This document shows, piece by piece, positions 38,927 through 49,725 of a DNA stretch of 64,000 bases. The translations under genes were made by a program, and so were the position numbers. Source of the DNA: Betaproteobacteria bacterium. GTDB lineage: Bacteria; Pseudomonadota; Gammaproteobacteria; Burkholderiales; Rhodocyclaceae. Each line of letters starts with the position of its first letter. Positions within the stretch are counted from its first letter, which is position 1. The stretch spans positions 635,883 to 699,882 of the forward strand of contig JAHRYN010000001.1 in NCBI GenBank assembly GCA_020621405.1, given 5' to 3'. The notes beneath the pieces are model-generated. The model was not told the DNA's origin. It ran no database searches and saw only the letters and a list, made by a program, of their open reading frames with translations.

Positions 38927-41038
38927 TTACCCCGACGTAACGCCAGCCGCGGGAAGGTCATGCCTAAAACACGGCAGGTGCAGCAGGTCGCCGGCAATCG
39001 CCGGGCGACCGAACAGATAGCCCTGAAGGCGATGACAGCCCAGTTCGCGCAGATGGGCGAACTGGCTGTCGGTTTCGACGCCTTCAGCTACGATTTCCAG
39101 CCCCATGCTGCCGGCCAGCGACAGGATGGCGCGCACGATGGTCGCCGCATCGGCGCCACCGTCGAGTTCGCGCACGAAGCTGCGATCGATCTTGAGCGTG
39201 CGCACGCTGAACCGCATCAGGTAGGCGAGCGACGAGTAGCCGGTGCCGAAATCGTCGATGGCGAGGCTGACGCCCATCGCGTCGAGCGCCGCCATGATTT
39301 CGCTGGTGCGCGGCAGGTCTTCCATCAGCATGCTCTCGGTGATTTCGAGTTCGAGCATGTGCGGATCGAATCCGGTTTCGACCAGCGCCGACGAGATGTC
39401 GCCCACCAGATCGTCGTCGCGCAGCTGGCGGCCGGACAGATTGAAGGCGAGCTTCATGTCCGGCCGGGACTGCTGCATGCGCCTGACCTCGGCCAGCGCC
39501 TCGCGCAGCGACCAGCGGCTGACCGGCACGATCAGGCCGGTTTCCTCGAGTATCGGGATGAAGCGGTCGGGTGCGACCACGCCCAGATCGGGGCTGTTCC
39601 AGCGCAGCAGCGCCTCGAGCGCCAGCACGCGCCCGGACGCGGCATCGACGATGGGCTGGTAGACAAGGAAGAACTCGCGCCGCTCCAGCGCGCCGTGCAG
39701 CGCGATTTCGGCCGAGAAGTCGCTGTGCGCATGCTGGTCCATGCGTTGCTCGTAGAAGCGCCTGGTATTGCGGCCGGCCGATTTGGCCTGATACATCGAC
39801 AGGTCGGCACGGCTGAGCAGCTCGTCGATAGACTGCGCATCATCCGGAAACAGCGTGATGCCCACGCTGGCGCTGATGAAGAACTGCCGGTCATCCAGCC
39901 GGATGCCCTGGCCGAGCATCGACAGTATCTTGTCGGCGATCTGGCCGACTGCCTGCCGGCTGGCAACGTCTTCGAGCAGTATCGTGAATTCGTCGCCGCC
40001 CAGCCTTGCCACGGTGTCGGCAGTACGCACACAGGCGCGCAGCCGCCCTGCCACTTCGGTCAGCAGCTGGTCGCCGACACGGTGACCCAGCGTGTCGTTG
40101 ATCACTTTGAAACGGTCGAGATCGATGAACAGCACGGCGAGTTGCCGGTCCAGCCGCGTCGCGCGTTGCATCGCCTGGTTCAGGCGGTCCATGAACAGGC
40201 GCCGGTTCGGCAGGTCGGTCAGCGTGTCCATATTGGCCAGGTATTCGAGCTGGTCGTGTGCGCGAATGCGTTCGCTCACGTCCTTGGACGTCGCCACGAA
40301 GTGGCTGATCCGCTGCCATTCGTCGCGGATCGGGCTGATGGTCTTCTCTTCGAAATACAGCTCGCCGTTCTTGCGCCGGTTCGTGAACACCGCGCGGAAG
40401 ACGTGGCCGCCGTTGATCGTGTCCCACAATGCAGCATAGAACTTCGCGCCGTGCCGGCCGGACTTGAGCATGCCCGGCGAGCGGCCCAGCACCTCGTCCG
40501 CCCGGTAGCCGGTACTGCGCTCGAACGCGGGATTGACGTATTCGATCAGTCCGCCGGCGCAGGTGATCATCACGGCATCGTCGGTCTGGTGTGCCGCCTG
40601 GGCCAGCATTTCCAGCTTGCGGCTGCCGGCATCCGGCTGCGGATCGCTCAGCCGCAACAGCCATTCCCCGGCACCTTCCGTGTGGAGGCAGGCACATTCG
40701 ACCTGCACCGGCCGGTCGCGATCCGCACAGCGCAGACGCCAGACGTAATTGCGAGGCACGGCGACGCAGTCGGCCATCACCCGCGACCAGAGCGTCACGC
40801 GCGGGCCCGACAGCGATTCGAATACCGAGCCGAGATGCAGGCCGGTCAGATCAGGCAGCGCGTCGGAAAACCGCGTCTGACGCAGAACCATGCCGGCGGA
40901 GGACACCAGCAGGACGCCAGATGCGGGTGCGCCTTCGGGCGGCGCAATCCCCGGGCCGGTGGCGGCGCGGGGCTGTTCGTCACGATGATCAAAGGCGCAT
41001 TCCTGCACGCCGCAAGCGAACCCCGAAGCAGTATTCAT
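38927..41038 (-). CDS. PAS-GGDEF-EAL protein (c-di-GMP turnover)
   Basis: The 703-residue cytoplasmic protein has a poorly conserved N-terminal PAS-like region (about 35-135), a clear PAS (about 140-265, VMITCAGGLIEYVNPAFE), GGDEF (RLGGDEF, with RTAD inhibitory site five residues before) and EAL (LALEALLRW, DDFGTGYSS, VAEGVET). All signature residues are present, so either activity is possible. The start is supported by GGGGGAG seven bases upstream. It is transcribed divergently from the hybrid kinase, and in the same direction as the chemoreceptor gene, 134 bases away. Confidence 0.93.
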   Translation of the reverse strand: MNTASGFACGVQECAFDHRDEQPRAATGPGIAPPEGAPASGVLLVSSAGMVLRQTRFSDALPDLTGLHLGSVFESLSGPRVTLWSRVMADCVAVPRNYVWRLRCADRDRPVQVECACLHTEGAGEWLLRLSDPQPDAGSRKLEMLAQAAHQTDDAVMITCAGGLIEYVNPAFERSTGYRADEVLGRSPGMLKSGRHGAKFYAALWDTINGGHVFRAVFTNRRKNGELYFEEKTISPIRDEWQRISHFVATSKDVSERIRAHDQLEYLANMDTLTDLPNRRLFMDRLNQAMQRATRLDRQLAVLFIDLDRFKVINDTLGHRVGDQLLTEVAGRLRACVRTADTVARLGGDEFTILLEDVASRQAVGQIADKILSMLGQGIRLDDRQFFISASVGITLFPDDAQSIDELLSRADLSMYQAKSAGRNTRRFYEQRMDQHAHSDFSAEIALHGALERREFFLVYQPIVDAASGRVLALEALLRWNSPDLGVVAPDRFIPILEETGLIVPVSRWSLREALAEVRRMQQSRPDMKLAFNLSGRQLRDDDLVGDISSALVETGFDPHMLELEITESMLMEDLPRTSEIMAALDAMGVSLAIDDFGTGYSSLAYLMRFSVRTLKIDRSFVRELDGGADAATIVRAILSLAGSMGLEIVAEGVETDSQFAHLRELGCHRLQGYLFGRPAIAGDLLHLPCFRHDLPAAGVTSG

Positions 41039-41543
41039 GGGCGACTCCCCCTATCACGGTCCATGCATCGGGCTTGCGCCGGATGCTTGATGACTCTCTT
41101 GGTGACGGGCGGGATCCAGGCCCTGACAGTGCTGCGTGCTGCTCTGTGAACGACGAACCTTTTCTCTTACGGTGGATTGCCGCGCAACTTGAGCGCCCTG
41201 CGCCCATTTTCGCCGCGAATGGGGAACACCGGAGAACACCACGCGTCGCGGCACGGGACAGGATGCGCAGGTCCACCTGCTGTTGATCTGCACCCCGCGC
41301 GAAAACGTGATAACAATTGCCGGTCCGGACGTTGCCGCCGATTTTTTTCGCCGGCCGGCTACACAACGGATGGCATGAAACCGTTAACCTTGCCGCAGGA
41401 TGCCGCCATGGCACGCCGATATCCGGATTCCGGAAACGAGTCGGCGCCCCGACGGCAGAACGCAGGCCGGAGAATGCCGCCAGCGCCATCCACCATGCGC
41501 GTATTCGCGAAACGTCCGCAGGGACGTGTCCACGACAACAACG
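41039..41543. other. Divergent intergenic region without a recognised gene
   Basis: About 505 bases separate the GGDEF-EAL start from the preferred start of the hybrid kinase. Small open frames here overlap on both strands and look non-coding. A relatively AT-rich patch at about 41300-41325 (GTGATAACAATTG) is a possible promoter for the kinase. The kinase frame stays open from 41400, so part of this stretch could be coding if an earlier start is used. Confidence 0.45.
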
Positions 41544-44519
41544 ATGCGGAATTCAAAGCAAATATTTTTCCGGCTCTCGATCTACCTCTGGCTCACACTG
41601 GCCGCGTTTGTGGTGTTTGCCACGATGTTCGCCATCTACGTCGGTTCCGAGAAGCGCATCGACGAGGCTTACGAGCAGCGCCAGCAATCAATCGAGCTTG
41701 GCCACGAACTGCGCCAGTCGTCGGACGATCTGACGCGGATGGCCCGTACTTACGTGATTACCGGTGATCCGTCCTACAGGAAGCACTATCAGGCAATACT
41801 GGACATCCGCAACGGACGCAGCCCGCGCCCGGTCGATTACGGCAACGTCTTCTGGGATCTCGTGCTGACCCACGACCAGCCTCAACCTCCTGCCGGACCG
41901 GCGGCTTCGCTGCCGGAGCGGATGCGGGCCCTGGGCTTCAGCGACGACGAATTCGCGAAACTGAGCGAAGCAAAGACGAAGTCCGATGCGCTGGTGCGTA
42001 CCGAAATCGCGGCGATGGCCATGATGGATCAGGCGGCCCCCCCGCTCGAAACGCGCCGCGCGAGCGCCATCGGAATGCTGTACGACGAGGCCTATCATCA
42101 GGCCAAGGCCAGCATCATGCGGCCGATCGGCGAGTTCAACCGGATGGCCGACGAGCGCACGCTGAAGCTGGTCCGCCAGAGCCAGGAGCAGGCGAATCGA
42201 CTGCGCATCGTGTTCATTCTGTTCGGGCTGGCACTGGTCTTTCTCATCTGCCTCATCCGGCGCAACCTGATGGCCATCCTGGGCGGCCCGATCAACGACA
42301 TCCATGACGGCATTTCGCGGCTGGGCCGGGGCGACTTCCTGTCACCGGTAGCCGTGCCACGGGGCGCCGAGAACAGCGTACTCGGCTGGCTGTCGGAGGC
42401 GCAGAAGAAGCTTGCCGACATCGAGTCGGAACGCCAGCAGAACCAGCAACGCACCGAATACCTGCTGGCGGAGCAGAGAACCATGCTCGAGAACGAGCTG
42501 GTCGGCATCCTCAGGCTGAAGAACCGCACGGTCACCTGGGCCAATCCGGCCATCGAGAAAATGCTCGGCTACGAGCCGGGCGAAATGCTGGGCATGCCGA
42601 CCCGCCAGTATTACCCGAACGACGAGTCCTATCGGGAATTCGGTGCGTCCGCCTATTCGGCCATCCACAAGGACCACCTGTTCCGTTCCCAGACCACCTA
42701 CCGGCGCAAGGATGGCTGCGACATATGGGTGGACGTCAGTGGTGCGGCGATGGATGAGAACGGACAGGAATCCATCTGGTGCATCCTCGACGTTTCGGAC
42801 CAGCAGCGCTCGGCCCGCGAGAATCAGCGTCTGACCCGCGCTCTGCGTCTGCTGGGCGACTGCAACATGGCGCTGTTCCGTGCCGGCGAAGAGCAGGCGT
42901 TGCTGTCGGACATCTGCCGACTGGTGGTCGAAACCGGTGGCTACGTGATGGCGTGGATCGCCTTCGCCGAACACGACGCCGGAAAATCCGTCCGCCAGGT
43001 CGCCAGCTTCGGCCATGAAACCGGCTATCTGGACAAAATCCGCATCTCCTGGGACGAGAACGAGGAAATCGGACGCGGACCGGTCGGTACCGGCATCAGA
43101 ACCGGCATCACGCAGATCAATCAGGACTACCGCACCAATACGGCCATGATGCCGTGGCGGGAAGCGGCCATGAAGCGCGGCTACCAGTCGAGCATCGCCC
43201 TGGTGCTGACGTCCGAACAGCAGACGATAGGCGCACTGAGCATCTACGCCTGCGAACCGGACGCCTTCAATGCCGACGAGGTCAGACTGCTCGAAGAGCT
43301 TGCGCGCAACCTGTCGTTCGGCATCCAGACGCTCCGTACCAAAGAACGGCGGACAGCCGCAGAAGCGGCGTCCTCCGCGAAAAGCAGCTTCCTGGCCAAC
43401 ATGAGCCACGAAATCCGGACGCCGATGAACGCCATCATCGGCATGGCGCACCTGATGCGCAACGGCGGCGTGACGCCAAAGCAGCGCATGCAGCTCGACA
43501 AGATCGACGCCGCCTCCGAACACCTGCTGAACATCATCAACGACATCCTCGACCTGTCCAAGATCGAAGCCGGCAAGCTGACGCTGGAAGAAACCGACAT
43601 CTCGATCGACAGCCTGCTGAACAACGTCGCCTCCATCCTGTCCGCCCGGGTCAGCGCCAAGGGACTGGCCCTGCGCCTGGATACCGGAGGACTGCCCCGC
43701 CACCTGCGCGGCGATCCGACCCGGCTGATGCAGGTGCTGCTGAACTACGCCAACAATGCAGTCAAATTCACCGACACCGGGTCGATCACGCTGCGCGGCC
43801 GTGTCATCGACGACACCGGCGAGCGTATCCAGCTGCGTTTCGAAGTCGAAGACACCGGCATCGGCATCCCGTACGAAGCACAGGAACGCATCTTCGACAT
43901 CTTCGAGCAGGCGGACAGCTCGACCACGCGGGCATATGGCGGCACCGGCCTGGGCCTGGCCATCACCCGGCGTCTGGCCGAACTGATGGGCGGCGAAGCG
44001 GGCGTCATCAGCACGCCGGGCAAGGGCAGCACCTTCTGGTTGACGGTCTGGCTGGGCAGAAGCACCGGTATCCAGATCAAGACGCTGAAACCGGTGTCGA
44101 CCGAAGCACCGGAAGCTGTGCTGGCGCGTGACCACGCCGGCCGGCGCCTGTTGCTGGTCGACGACGACATGATCAATCAGGAAGTCGCGCTGGCGCTGCT
44201 GGAAGGGACCGGACTGGTCACCGATGTGGCCGGCGACGGCGTCGAAGCGATCGACAAGGCCCGTACCGGCGGCTATGACCTGATACTGATGGACATGCAG
44301 ATGCCCAGGATGGACGGCATCGAGGCGACCCGTCTCATCCGGAACATGCCGGGCTGCGGCAACACGCCGGTCGTCGCCATGACCGCCAACGCCTTCGCCG
44401 AAGACCGGGCACGCTGCATCGACGCCGGCATGAACGACTTCCTGTCCAAGCCGGTGGAACCGGCCGTCCTCTACGCCACGCTGCTGAAGTGGCTGGAGCA
44501 GCCGCGCGAGCCGTCCTGA
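41544..44519 (+). CDS. Membrane hybrid sensor histidine kinase with PAS, GAF and receiver domains
   Basis: The 991-residue protein has a membrane segment (about residues 8-30, [20 protein letters not shown]), a periplasmic helical sensor (about 35-215), a second membrane segment (about 225-245), HAMP-like linker, PAS (about 310-430), GAF (about 440-600), HisKA ([18 protein letters not shown]), HATPase ([22 protein letters not shown]) and a receiver domain ([13 protein letters not shown]; phospho-Asp in [14 protein letters not shown]). The signal is unknown. The start is uncertain: ATG 41544 puts the membrane segment right at the N-terminus, while GTG 41526 and ATG 41400 are in frame; none has a well-placed ribosome-binding site. 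Confidence 0.92.
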   Translation: MRNSKQIFFRLSIYLWLTLAAFVVFATMFAIYVGSEKRIDEAYEQRQQSIELGHELRQSSDDLTRMARTYVITGDPSYRKHYQAILDIRNGRSPRPVDYGNVFWDLVLTHDQPQPPAGPAASLPERMRALGFSDDEFAKLSEAKTKSDALVRTEIAAMAMMDQAAPPLETRRASAIGMLYDEAYHQAKASIMRPIGEFNRMADERTLKLVRQSQEQANRLRIVFILFGLALVFLICLIRRNLMAILGGPINDIHDGISRLGRGDFLSPVAVPRGAENSVLGWLSEAQKKLADIESERQQNQQRTEYLLAEQRTMLENELVGILRLKNRTVTWANPAIEKMLGYEPGEMLGMPTRQYYPNDESYREFGASAYSAIHKDHLFRSQTTYRRKDGCDIWVDVSGAAMDENGQESIWCILDVSDQQRSARENQRLTRALRLLGDCNMALFRAGEEQALLSDICRLVVETGGYVMAWIAFAEHDAGKSVRQVASFGHETGYLDKIRISWDENEEIGRGPVGTGIRTGITQINQDYRTNTAMMPWREAAMKRGYQSSIALVLTSEQQTIGALSIYACEPDAFNADEVRLLEELARNLSFGIQTLRTKERRTAAEAASSAKSSFLANMSHEIRTPMNAIIGMAHLMRNGGVTPKQRMQLDKIDAASEHLLNIINDILDLSKIEAGKLTLEETDISIDSLLNNVASILSARVSAKGLALRLDTGGLPRHLRGDPTRLMQVLLNYANNAVKFTDTGSITLRGRVIDDTGERIQLRFEVEDTGIGIPYEAQERIFDIFEQADSSTTRAYGGTGLGLAITRRLAELMGGEAGVISTPGKGSTFWLTVWLGRSTGIQIKTLKPVSTEAPEAVLARDHAGRRLLLVDDDMINQEVALALLEGTGLVTDVAGDGVEAIDKARTGGYDLILMDMQMPRMDGIEATRLIRNMPGCGNTPVVAMTANAFAEDRARCIDAGMNDFLSKPVEPAVLYATLLKWLEQPREPS

Positions 44520-44778
44520 GCATTGATGCCCCGCATTCCCGGGCGATTCGCGACAACGGCTACCATTGATGCCTGGCGCCCTGCCGGCACCGTCGATCAC
44601 GTCGGCGTGAGACGGGACATGCCGCGTCGCAGGCGATGGGCGAACGGATGTGCGCCACGGCCGGTCTGACCTCGGCATCCGTCCGGCGCGACGCCTGGCC
44701 GGTCCAGTCACCCACGAATAACGCCGACGCAGGGCCGGTTCAGCCCCTGCACGCACACACTCATCAAGGAGCAGAACC

Positions 44779-45510
44779 ATGACCAGAAAAGTCGCCTTCA
44801 TCACCGGCGCCAACCGCGGCCTCGGTCTGGAAACCGCGCGCGGCCTCGGCCGCCTCGGCATCGAAGTGGTACTGGGCGTACGCAACGCCGAGCGCGCCGA
44901 AGAAGCCGTCGCCGCACTGCGCGCCGAAGGCATCACCGCGAGCGCGATCGCATTCGACGCAAAGAAGCCGGGCACCTACCACACCGCCTATGACCACATC
45001 GCCCATCACTACGGCCAGCTCGACATCCTGGTGAACAACGCCGGCATCTGCCTGGAAGAGCTGTTCGTCGCCGACGCCAGCACGGTGTCGCCGGCCGTGC
45101 TGCGCGAAACCTTCGACGTCAATTTCTTCGCGGTGATCGAGCTGACCCAACTGCTGCTGCCGCTGATCCGTCTGGCGCCGGAAGGCCGCATCGTCAACCT
45201 GTCGAGCATCCTCGGCTCGCTGACGCTGCAGAGCGACCCGGCATCGCCGATCGCCGCCGCCAAGGCGCTGGCCTACAACGCCTCCAAGACCGCGCTGAAC
45301 GCCTTCACCGTGCATCTGGCGGCCGAACTGGCCGACACGCCGATCAAGGTCAATTCGGCACATCCGGGCTGGGTGAAGACGGCCATGGGCGGCGAACAGG
45401 CGCCGATCGAAGTCGCCGACGGCGGCATCACCAGCGTGCAGCTGGCCACGCTGCCGGCCGACGGCCCGAGCGGCGCCTACGTGCACCTGGGCGAACCACT
45501 GCCCTGGTAA
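44779..45510 (+). CDS. Short-chain dehydrogenase/reductase
   Basis: The 243-residue protein is a classical SDR: nucleotide loop TGANRGLGLETA (about 9-20), NNAG (about 87-90), catalytic Ser in NLSSILGS and YNASK (Tyr and Lys, about 164-168). The order resembles carbonyl reductase-like SDRs that use NADPH. Substrate unknown. AAGGAG lies seven bases before the ATG. A gap of 258 bases without a gene precedes it; the DUF1993 gene follows 119 bases downstream and may be co-transcribed. Confidence 0.93.
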   Translation: MTRKVAFITGANRGLGLETARGLGRLGIEVVLGVRNAERAEEAVAALRAEGITASAIAFDAKKPGTYHTAYDHIAHHYGQLDILVNNAGICLEELFVADASTVSPAVLRETFDVNFFAVIELTQLLLPLIRLAPEGRIVNLSSILGSLTLQSDPASPIAAAKALAYNASKTALNAFTVHLAAELADTPIKVNSAHPGWVKTAMGGEQAPIEVADGGITSVQLATLPADGPSGAYVHLGEPLPW

Positions 45511-45628
45511 CAACGGAACGTCCCGCGGGCGCCGCGATGTGCCGCGCCCGCCCCTGCCCGCTGTGTCCGGCGCCGTCCGGACACGACTGCCACCCCGCAG
45601 CACCCCATCACGACAGGAGGCATCCGCC

Positions 45629-46153
45629 ATGTCCATTTCCATGTATCAGGCTTCCATACCGGTGTTCGTCAACGCGCTGCAGAACATGTCCGCCGTGCTG
45701 GAAAAAGCCGCCGCGCATGCCGCATTGAAGAAGATCGACGAATCGGTGTTCGTCGGCGCGCGTCTGGCGCCCGACATGTTCCCGCTGTCGCGTCAGGTGC
45801 AGATCGCCTCCGACATCGCCAAGGCCGGCGCCGCCCGTCTGGCCGGCGCCGAAGTGCCGCGCTGGGAAGACACCGAATCGACCTTCGCCGAGCTGCAGGC
45901 GCGCATCGCCAGGACCATCGCCTTCGTGCAGGGCTTCACCGCGGCGCAGATCGACGGCAGCGAGGAACGCGACCTCAGGTTCCGGCTGGCCGGCCGCGAA
46001 TCCCACTTCAAGGGCCTGTCCTACCTGCTCGACTTCGTGCTGCCCAACCTGTATTTCCACGCCACCACGACCTACGCCATCCTGCGCCACAACGGCCTGG
46101 AAGTCGGCAAGGCGGATTTCCTCGGCGCGGCGGGCTACGGCCTGCCGACCTGA
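45629..46153 (+). CDS. DUF1993 family protein
   Basis: The 174-residue helical protein matches the DUF1993 pattern: a short N-terminal helix SMYQASIPVFVNALQNMS, PDMFPLSRQVQIASDIAK (about 50-67), and the C-terminal LPNLYFHATTTYAILRHNGLEVGKADFLG. The family has a DinB-like four-helix bundle and no established function. AGGAGG precedes the ATG by nine bases. Confidence 0.88.
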   Translation: MSISMYQASIPVFVNALQNMSAVLEKAAAHAALKKIDESVFVGARLAPDMFPLSRQVQIASDIAKAGAARLAGAEVPRWEDTESTFAELQARIARTIAFVQGFTAAQIDGSEERDLRFRLAGRESHFKGLSYLLDFVLPNLYFHATTTYAILRHNGLEVGKADFLGAAGYGLPT

Positions 46154-46235
46154 TCGGGGCTCCGGCGTCGCTGCCGGTTGAAAAGCGGCGGCGCCAGCCC
46201 AAGCTGCGGAGGCACTGCGTTCCGAAAGCCCGTAC

Positions 46236-47054
46236 GTGCCACTGCTGATCCTGCTGCTCCTGATACTGGCACCGGCCTGCTGGCTGCTCGCGCAGCCGCT
46301 GCGTACCGGCTGGCGGCGCAAGCGGCTGCGCGCCCGCCCCTTTCCGCCGGAATGGCGCGAAACGCTGCGGCGGCGCGTGCCGCAGTTCCGCCTGCTGCCG
46401 GCCGACCTGCAACTGCAGCTCAAGCAGCACATGCAGGTGTTCCTCGCCGAAAAGACCTTCGTCGGCTGCGCCGGGCTGGAAGTGAGCGACGAGATGCGCG
46501 TCACCATCGCCGCCCAGGCCTGTCTGCTGCTGCTCAACCGGCGCACCGGCTACTTCCCCGGAACACGCGAAATCCTGGTCTACCCGGCTGCCTTCGCCGT
46601 GCGGCGCACGCGCACCGACGCCGCCGGCGTGGTGCACGACGGCCCGGCCGTCCATCTGGGCGAATCGTCCCCGCGCGGCCAGGTCGTTCTGTCCTGGCAG
46701 GACACCGTGCATGGCGCCGCCATCACCGACGATGGCCACAACGTCGTGATCCATGAATTCGCGCACCAGCTCGACCAGGAGAACGGCGAAGCCAACGGTG
46801 CACCGCCGCTGTACGGCCGCGCCCGCGTCGAGCGCTGGTCGACCGTGATGGCCGCGGCCTTCGCCCGGCTGCACGAACAGCTCGGCCAGCAGATCGAGCC
46901 GGCGCTCGACCCCTACGGCGCCACCAGCCCGGCCGAATTCTTCGCCGTCGCGTCCGAAGCCTTCTTCGAGCGGCCGCAGCATCTGGCGGCCGGCTTTCCC
47001 GACGTGTTCGGCGAGCTGTGCGCCTACTACCGCGTCAATCCGCTGAGCTGGTAG
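46236..47054 (+). CDS. mtfA: MtfA-type zinc metallopeptidase (M90)
   Basis: The 272-residue protein contains the zinc-binding HEFAH in VVIHEFAHQLDQ (about residues 171-182), downstream Glu in EFFAVASEAFFERP, and a flanking block ILVYPAAFAV. These are typical of MtfA, the peptidase that in E. coli binds the repressor Mlc and modulates glucose PTS expression. An N-terminal hydrophobic stretch (LLILLLLILAPACWLLA) makes this version membrane-attached. GTG start; GCGGAGG lies about 25 bases upstream, too far to be decisive. Confidence 0.9.
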   Translation: MPLLILLLLILAPACWLLAQPLRTGWRRKRLRARPFPPEWRETLRRRVPQFRLLPADLQLQLKQHMQVFLAEKTFVGCAGLEVSDEMRVTIAAQACLLLLNRRTGYFPGTREILVYPAAFAVRRTRTDAAGVVHDGPAVHLGESSPRGQVVLSWQDTVHGAAITDDGHNVVIHEFAHQLDQENGEANGAPPLYGRARVERWSTVMAAAFARLHEQLGQQIEPALDPYGATSPAEFFAVASEAFFERPQHLAAGFPDVFGELCAYYRVNPLSW

Positions 47055-47086
47055 CGTCGAAGGCCCGACCGTCCGCAGCGCCGACG

Positions 47087-47533
47087 CTACTGACGTATTT
47101 CGGCTTCGACCAGCAAGACAAACAGGGCCAGCGACTCCTGCCAGCCGAGATGGCAGGCTGCGGGCGGAATGACCTCCGGTATGCCCTCCTGCACCACATT
47201 CAGCTCGGTGCCGCAGAACACCGGCCGCAGCGTCACCGTCGTCTGCATGGTTCCCGGCAGATTGGGGTCATCGAACACCCCGGTGTAACGAATCCGCTCG
47301 TGCGGCACCAGTTCGAGATACTCGCCGCCGAACGAATGGCTGTGGCCGGTCGTGAAGTTCGTGAAGGACATGCGGTAGTGCCCGCCCACCTTCGCATCCA
47401 GCTGATGCACCCGGCCGGTGAAACCGTTCGGCGGCAACCATTTCGCCATCGCGTCGGCATCGAGAAAGGCGCGATAGATCCTCTCCGGAACAGCACGGAT
47501 CACGCGATGGAGGTGGATGGTGTGGGTGGCCAT
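47087..47533 (-). CDS. SRPBCC (AHSA1-like) domain protein
   Basis: The 148-residue protein has the START/AHSA1 pattern: HRVIRAVPERIYRAFLDADAMAKWLPP at the N-terminus, VGGHYRMSF, YLELVPHERIRYTGVFDD and the C-terminal helix GWQESLALFVLLVEAEI. Members bind hydrophobic ligands or act as co-chaperone-like proteins. It is convergent with mtfA. Upstream of its start lies the IS remnant, so its native promoter region may have been replaced. Confidence 0.9.
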   Translation of the reverse strand: MATHTIHLHRVIRAVPERIYRAFLDADAMAKWLPPNGFTGRVHQLDAKVGGHYRMSFTNFTTGHSHSFGGEYLELVPHERIRYTGVFDDPNLPGTMQTTVTLRPVFCGTELNVVQEGIPEVIPPAACHLGWQESLALFVLLVEAEIRQ

Positions 47534-47567
47534 GTGAGCCCTCTGAAGACAGGGTTGCCGCGACAGG

Positions 47568-47736
47568 TCCGGTGGAATGGGTGCCCTGGCTCAACCACCA
47601 CCGTCTGATCGAACCCATCAGCTACATTCTGCCAGCGGAGGCCGAGGCAAACTACTATCGGCAACTTGCCTGTCAGGCCTCCGCGGTGGCGGCCTGACTT
47701 AACCCAGCGGGCTTCCGCAAAACCCGGGGCGATTCA
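47568..47736 (+). mobile_element. 3' remnant of an IS3-family element
   Basis: Bases 47570-47697 encode the last 42 residues of an IS3-family transposase (WLNHHRLIEPISYILPAEAE then YYRQLA, stop at 47695). They are followed by a right end finishing in CCCGGGGCGATTCA at 47736. It is about 80% similar by eye to the matching part of the intact element at 48447-49765, so it is a relative, not a copy. The 5' part of the element is gone. Confidence 0.85.
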
Positions 47737-47744
47737 GCACTGCC

Positions 47745-48392
47745 TCAAGCTACCGGATTGTCTTGCAAAAGCTGGATCAGGGCTTGGAATTGAGATTGAG
47801 TCTTGCCAGTTGGATCGACGATGCTATGGCTGAAGTATTTCTCTATGTTGGCCGCCGTGATTTCCGTATTGAGCGGGTCGTAGGTTGTGCCGTTGGCGCC
47901 GCCCGCCGTGTGCCCCATCATGCGAACGAGCGCGATCTGGCTGATACCCGCAGCGGCCTCGGCATTGCCGCTGGCAACGGCCTTGTCATATAGCGCTTTT
48001 TCCGCCGGACTGAGGTTCGCGAAGGTGTTCACAAACCCCGTTGCCTTTTGCAGGTAATCGAGTTCATCGGCAGTGAGCTTCTCTGGGGGCTTGCCTTGCG
48101 CAGTGATTTCAGCAAGCCGCTTGTCGTTGGCACGCACGTAGTCTTGCTCTTCCTGCGTTCTACTCGGACCATCTTTGGCTTTGATCGCAGCAAGCCTTGT
48201 TTCAACCGATTTGTCGCTACTCGTCGCAGATGAAAAAGAGGCGTTCGAGGAGGCAAGCGCCTCTCGCGCCGCCTGTGAAATTCTGACGGTATCGGCAATA
48301 TTTGCCGGCGATGCGGTTGGGGTTTGCCGGGCCGCTGGCCAACGTGCCACTGTGTTGGCGAAGAGAACGGCAGAACTGGATTGAACGATCAT
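47745..48392 (-). CDS. Unknown protein on the acquired island
   Basis: The 215-residue protein is soluble and lacks membrane segments and Cys. The N-terminal third is Ser/Ala-rich (TVRISQAAREALASSNAS), the middle is a charged helix, and the C-terminal part has NTFANLSPAEKALYDKAVAS and GGANGTTYDPLNTEI. I do not recognise the family. Base composition is lower in GC than the surroundings, and it is squeezed between an IS remnant (8 bases away) and an intact IS, so it is probably horizontally acquired. Confidence 0.65.
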   Translation of the reverse strand: MIVQSSSAVLFANTVARWPAARQTPTASPANIADTVRISQAAREALASSNASFSSATSSDKSVETRLAAIKAKDGPSRTQEEQDYVRANDKRLAEITAQGKPPEKLTADELDYLQKATGFVNTFANLSPAEKALYDKAVASGNAEAAAGISQIALVRMMGHTAGGANGTTYDPLNTEITAANIEKYFSHSIVDPTGKTQSQFQALIQLLQDNPVA

Positions 48393-48499
48393 GGCATGCC
48401 TCCGTTTTCAGATGCCACGAGCCAATGCAATAAGCACGCCAATGAGTGAATCGCCCCGGTTTTTGAGGAGGCTCCAACCTTTGAGAAGATGGAGCCACT

Positions 48500-48823
48500 A
48501 TGAAGAAGTCGCCAAAGTATTCCCCCGAAGTGATCGAGCGCTCGGTGCGTCTGGTCTTTGAAGCGAAGGACCAGTACGCGTCGCAATGGGCGGCCATCGA
48601 ATCGATAGCCGGCAAGATCGGCTGCACAACAGAGACGCTGCGCCGCTGGGTGCGGCAGGCCGAGCGTGACCAGGGCCTGAGGGCAGGCACGACGACAGCG
48701 GAGCAGGCGCGCATCAAGGAACTGGAGCGAGAGGTGCGTGAGCTGCGCCGAACCAACGAGATCCTGAAGCTGGCCAGCGCCTATTTCGCCCAGGCGGAGC
48801 TCGACCGCCATCACAAGAAGTGA
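48500..48823 (+). CDS. IS3-family transposase OrfA
   Basis: The 107-residue protein has an N-terminal helix-turn-helix (about residues 8-55, [20 protein letters not shown]) and a leucine-zipper-like helix (about 68-95, [19 protein letters not shown]) typical of IS3 OrfA. It binds the terminal repeats. Its stop overlaps the OrfB GTG (GTGA); in this family an OrfAB fusion made by -1 frameshifting is the active transposase. Confidence 0.95.
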   Translation: MKKSPKYSPEVIERSVRLVFEAKDQYASQWAAIESIAGKIGCTTETLRRWVRQAERDQGLRAGTTTAEQARIKELEREVRELRRTNEILKLASAYFAQAELDRHHKK

Positions 48824-49725
48824 GTCGGTTCATCGACACGCATCGTCAGCGCTTCGGGGTCGAGCCGATCTGCAGAGCGCTGCAGGTTGCCCCGTCGGGC
48901 TATTGGCGAGACGCGGCCAGAAGGCGGGACGTCTCGCGGTTGCCAGCCCGTGCACAGCGCGACGCGCTCCTGCGCCCGCACATTGAACGGGTCTGGAATG
49001 CGAATCTGCGCGTCTATGGCGCCGACAAGGTCTGGAAGCAGATGCAGCGGGAAGGGCAGTGTGTCGCCCGCTGCACGGTGGAGCGACTGATGCGCCAGTT
49101 GGGGCTGCGCGGTGCTGTGCGCGGCAAACGCGTGCGCACGACGGTGCAGGATGCCCGGGCGGCGTGCCCGGCGGACCGGGTCAATCGGCAGTTTCATGCC
49201 AAGCGTCCGAACCAGCTCTGGGTCAGCGACTTCACCTACGTCTCGACCTGGCAAGGCATGGTCTATGTCGCCTTCGTCATTGACGTGTTCAGCCGCTACA
49301 TCGTGGGCTGGCGGGTCAGTTCGACGATGCGTACCGATTTCGTTCTCGATGCGCTGGAGCAGGCGTTGTATGCACGCAAGCCGCAGCGTGATGGCGCACT
49401 GATCCACCATTCGGACAGGGGGGCTCAATACGTGAGCATCCGCTACACGGAACGCCTGGCCGAGGCCGGCATTGAGCCGTCGGTCGGATCCCGGGGCGAC
49501 AGCTACGACAACGCGCTGGCCGAGACCATCAATGGCTTGTACAAGACCGAACTGATACACCGTCGGGCGCCTTGGAAGAACAAGGAATCCGTCGAACTGG
49601 CCACCCTGGAATGGGTGTCGTGGTTCAATCACCACCGGTTGCTGCAGCCCATCGGCTACATCCCGCCGGCCGAAGCCGAGGCACACTACTATCGGCAAAT
49701 CGCCAGTCAGACCATGACCGCCTGA
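48820..49725 (+). CDS. IS3-family transposase OrfB (DDE integrase)
   Basis: The 301-residue protein contains the integrase core: first Asp in LWVSDFTYV (about residue 132), second Asp in HHSDRGAQY (about 199) and Glu in [15 protein letters not shown] (about 235), the DDE triad with the usual 35-residue spacing to the Glu. It appears complete, so the element could be active. It starts at GTG overlapping the orfA stop. Confidence 0.96.
   Translation: MSRFIDTHRQRFGVEPICRALQVAPSGYWRDAARRRDVSRLPARAQRDALLRPHIERVWNANLRVYGADKVWKQMQREGQCVARCTVERLMRQLGLRGAVRGKRVRTTVQDARAACPADRVNRQFHAKRPNQLWVSDFTYVSTWQGMVYVAFVIDVFSRYIVGWRVSSTMRTDFVLDALEQALYARKPQRDGALIHHSDRGAQYVSIRYTERLAEAGIEPSVGSRGDSYDNALAETINGLYKTELIHRRAPWKNKESVELATLEWVSWFNHHRLLQPIGYIPPAEAEAHYYRQIASQTMTA

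Noticed and set aside
41039-41110. Riboswitch-like sequence upstream of the GGDEF-EAL gene
   Set aside because: It contains a GGCGCAAGCC stretch but lacks the GGACGCAAAGCC core and stems of a c-di-GMP-I switch.
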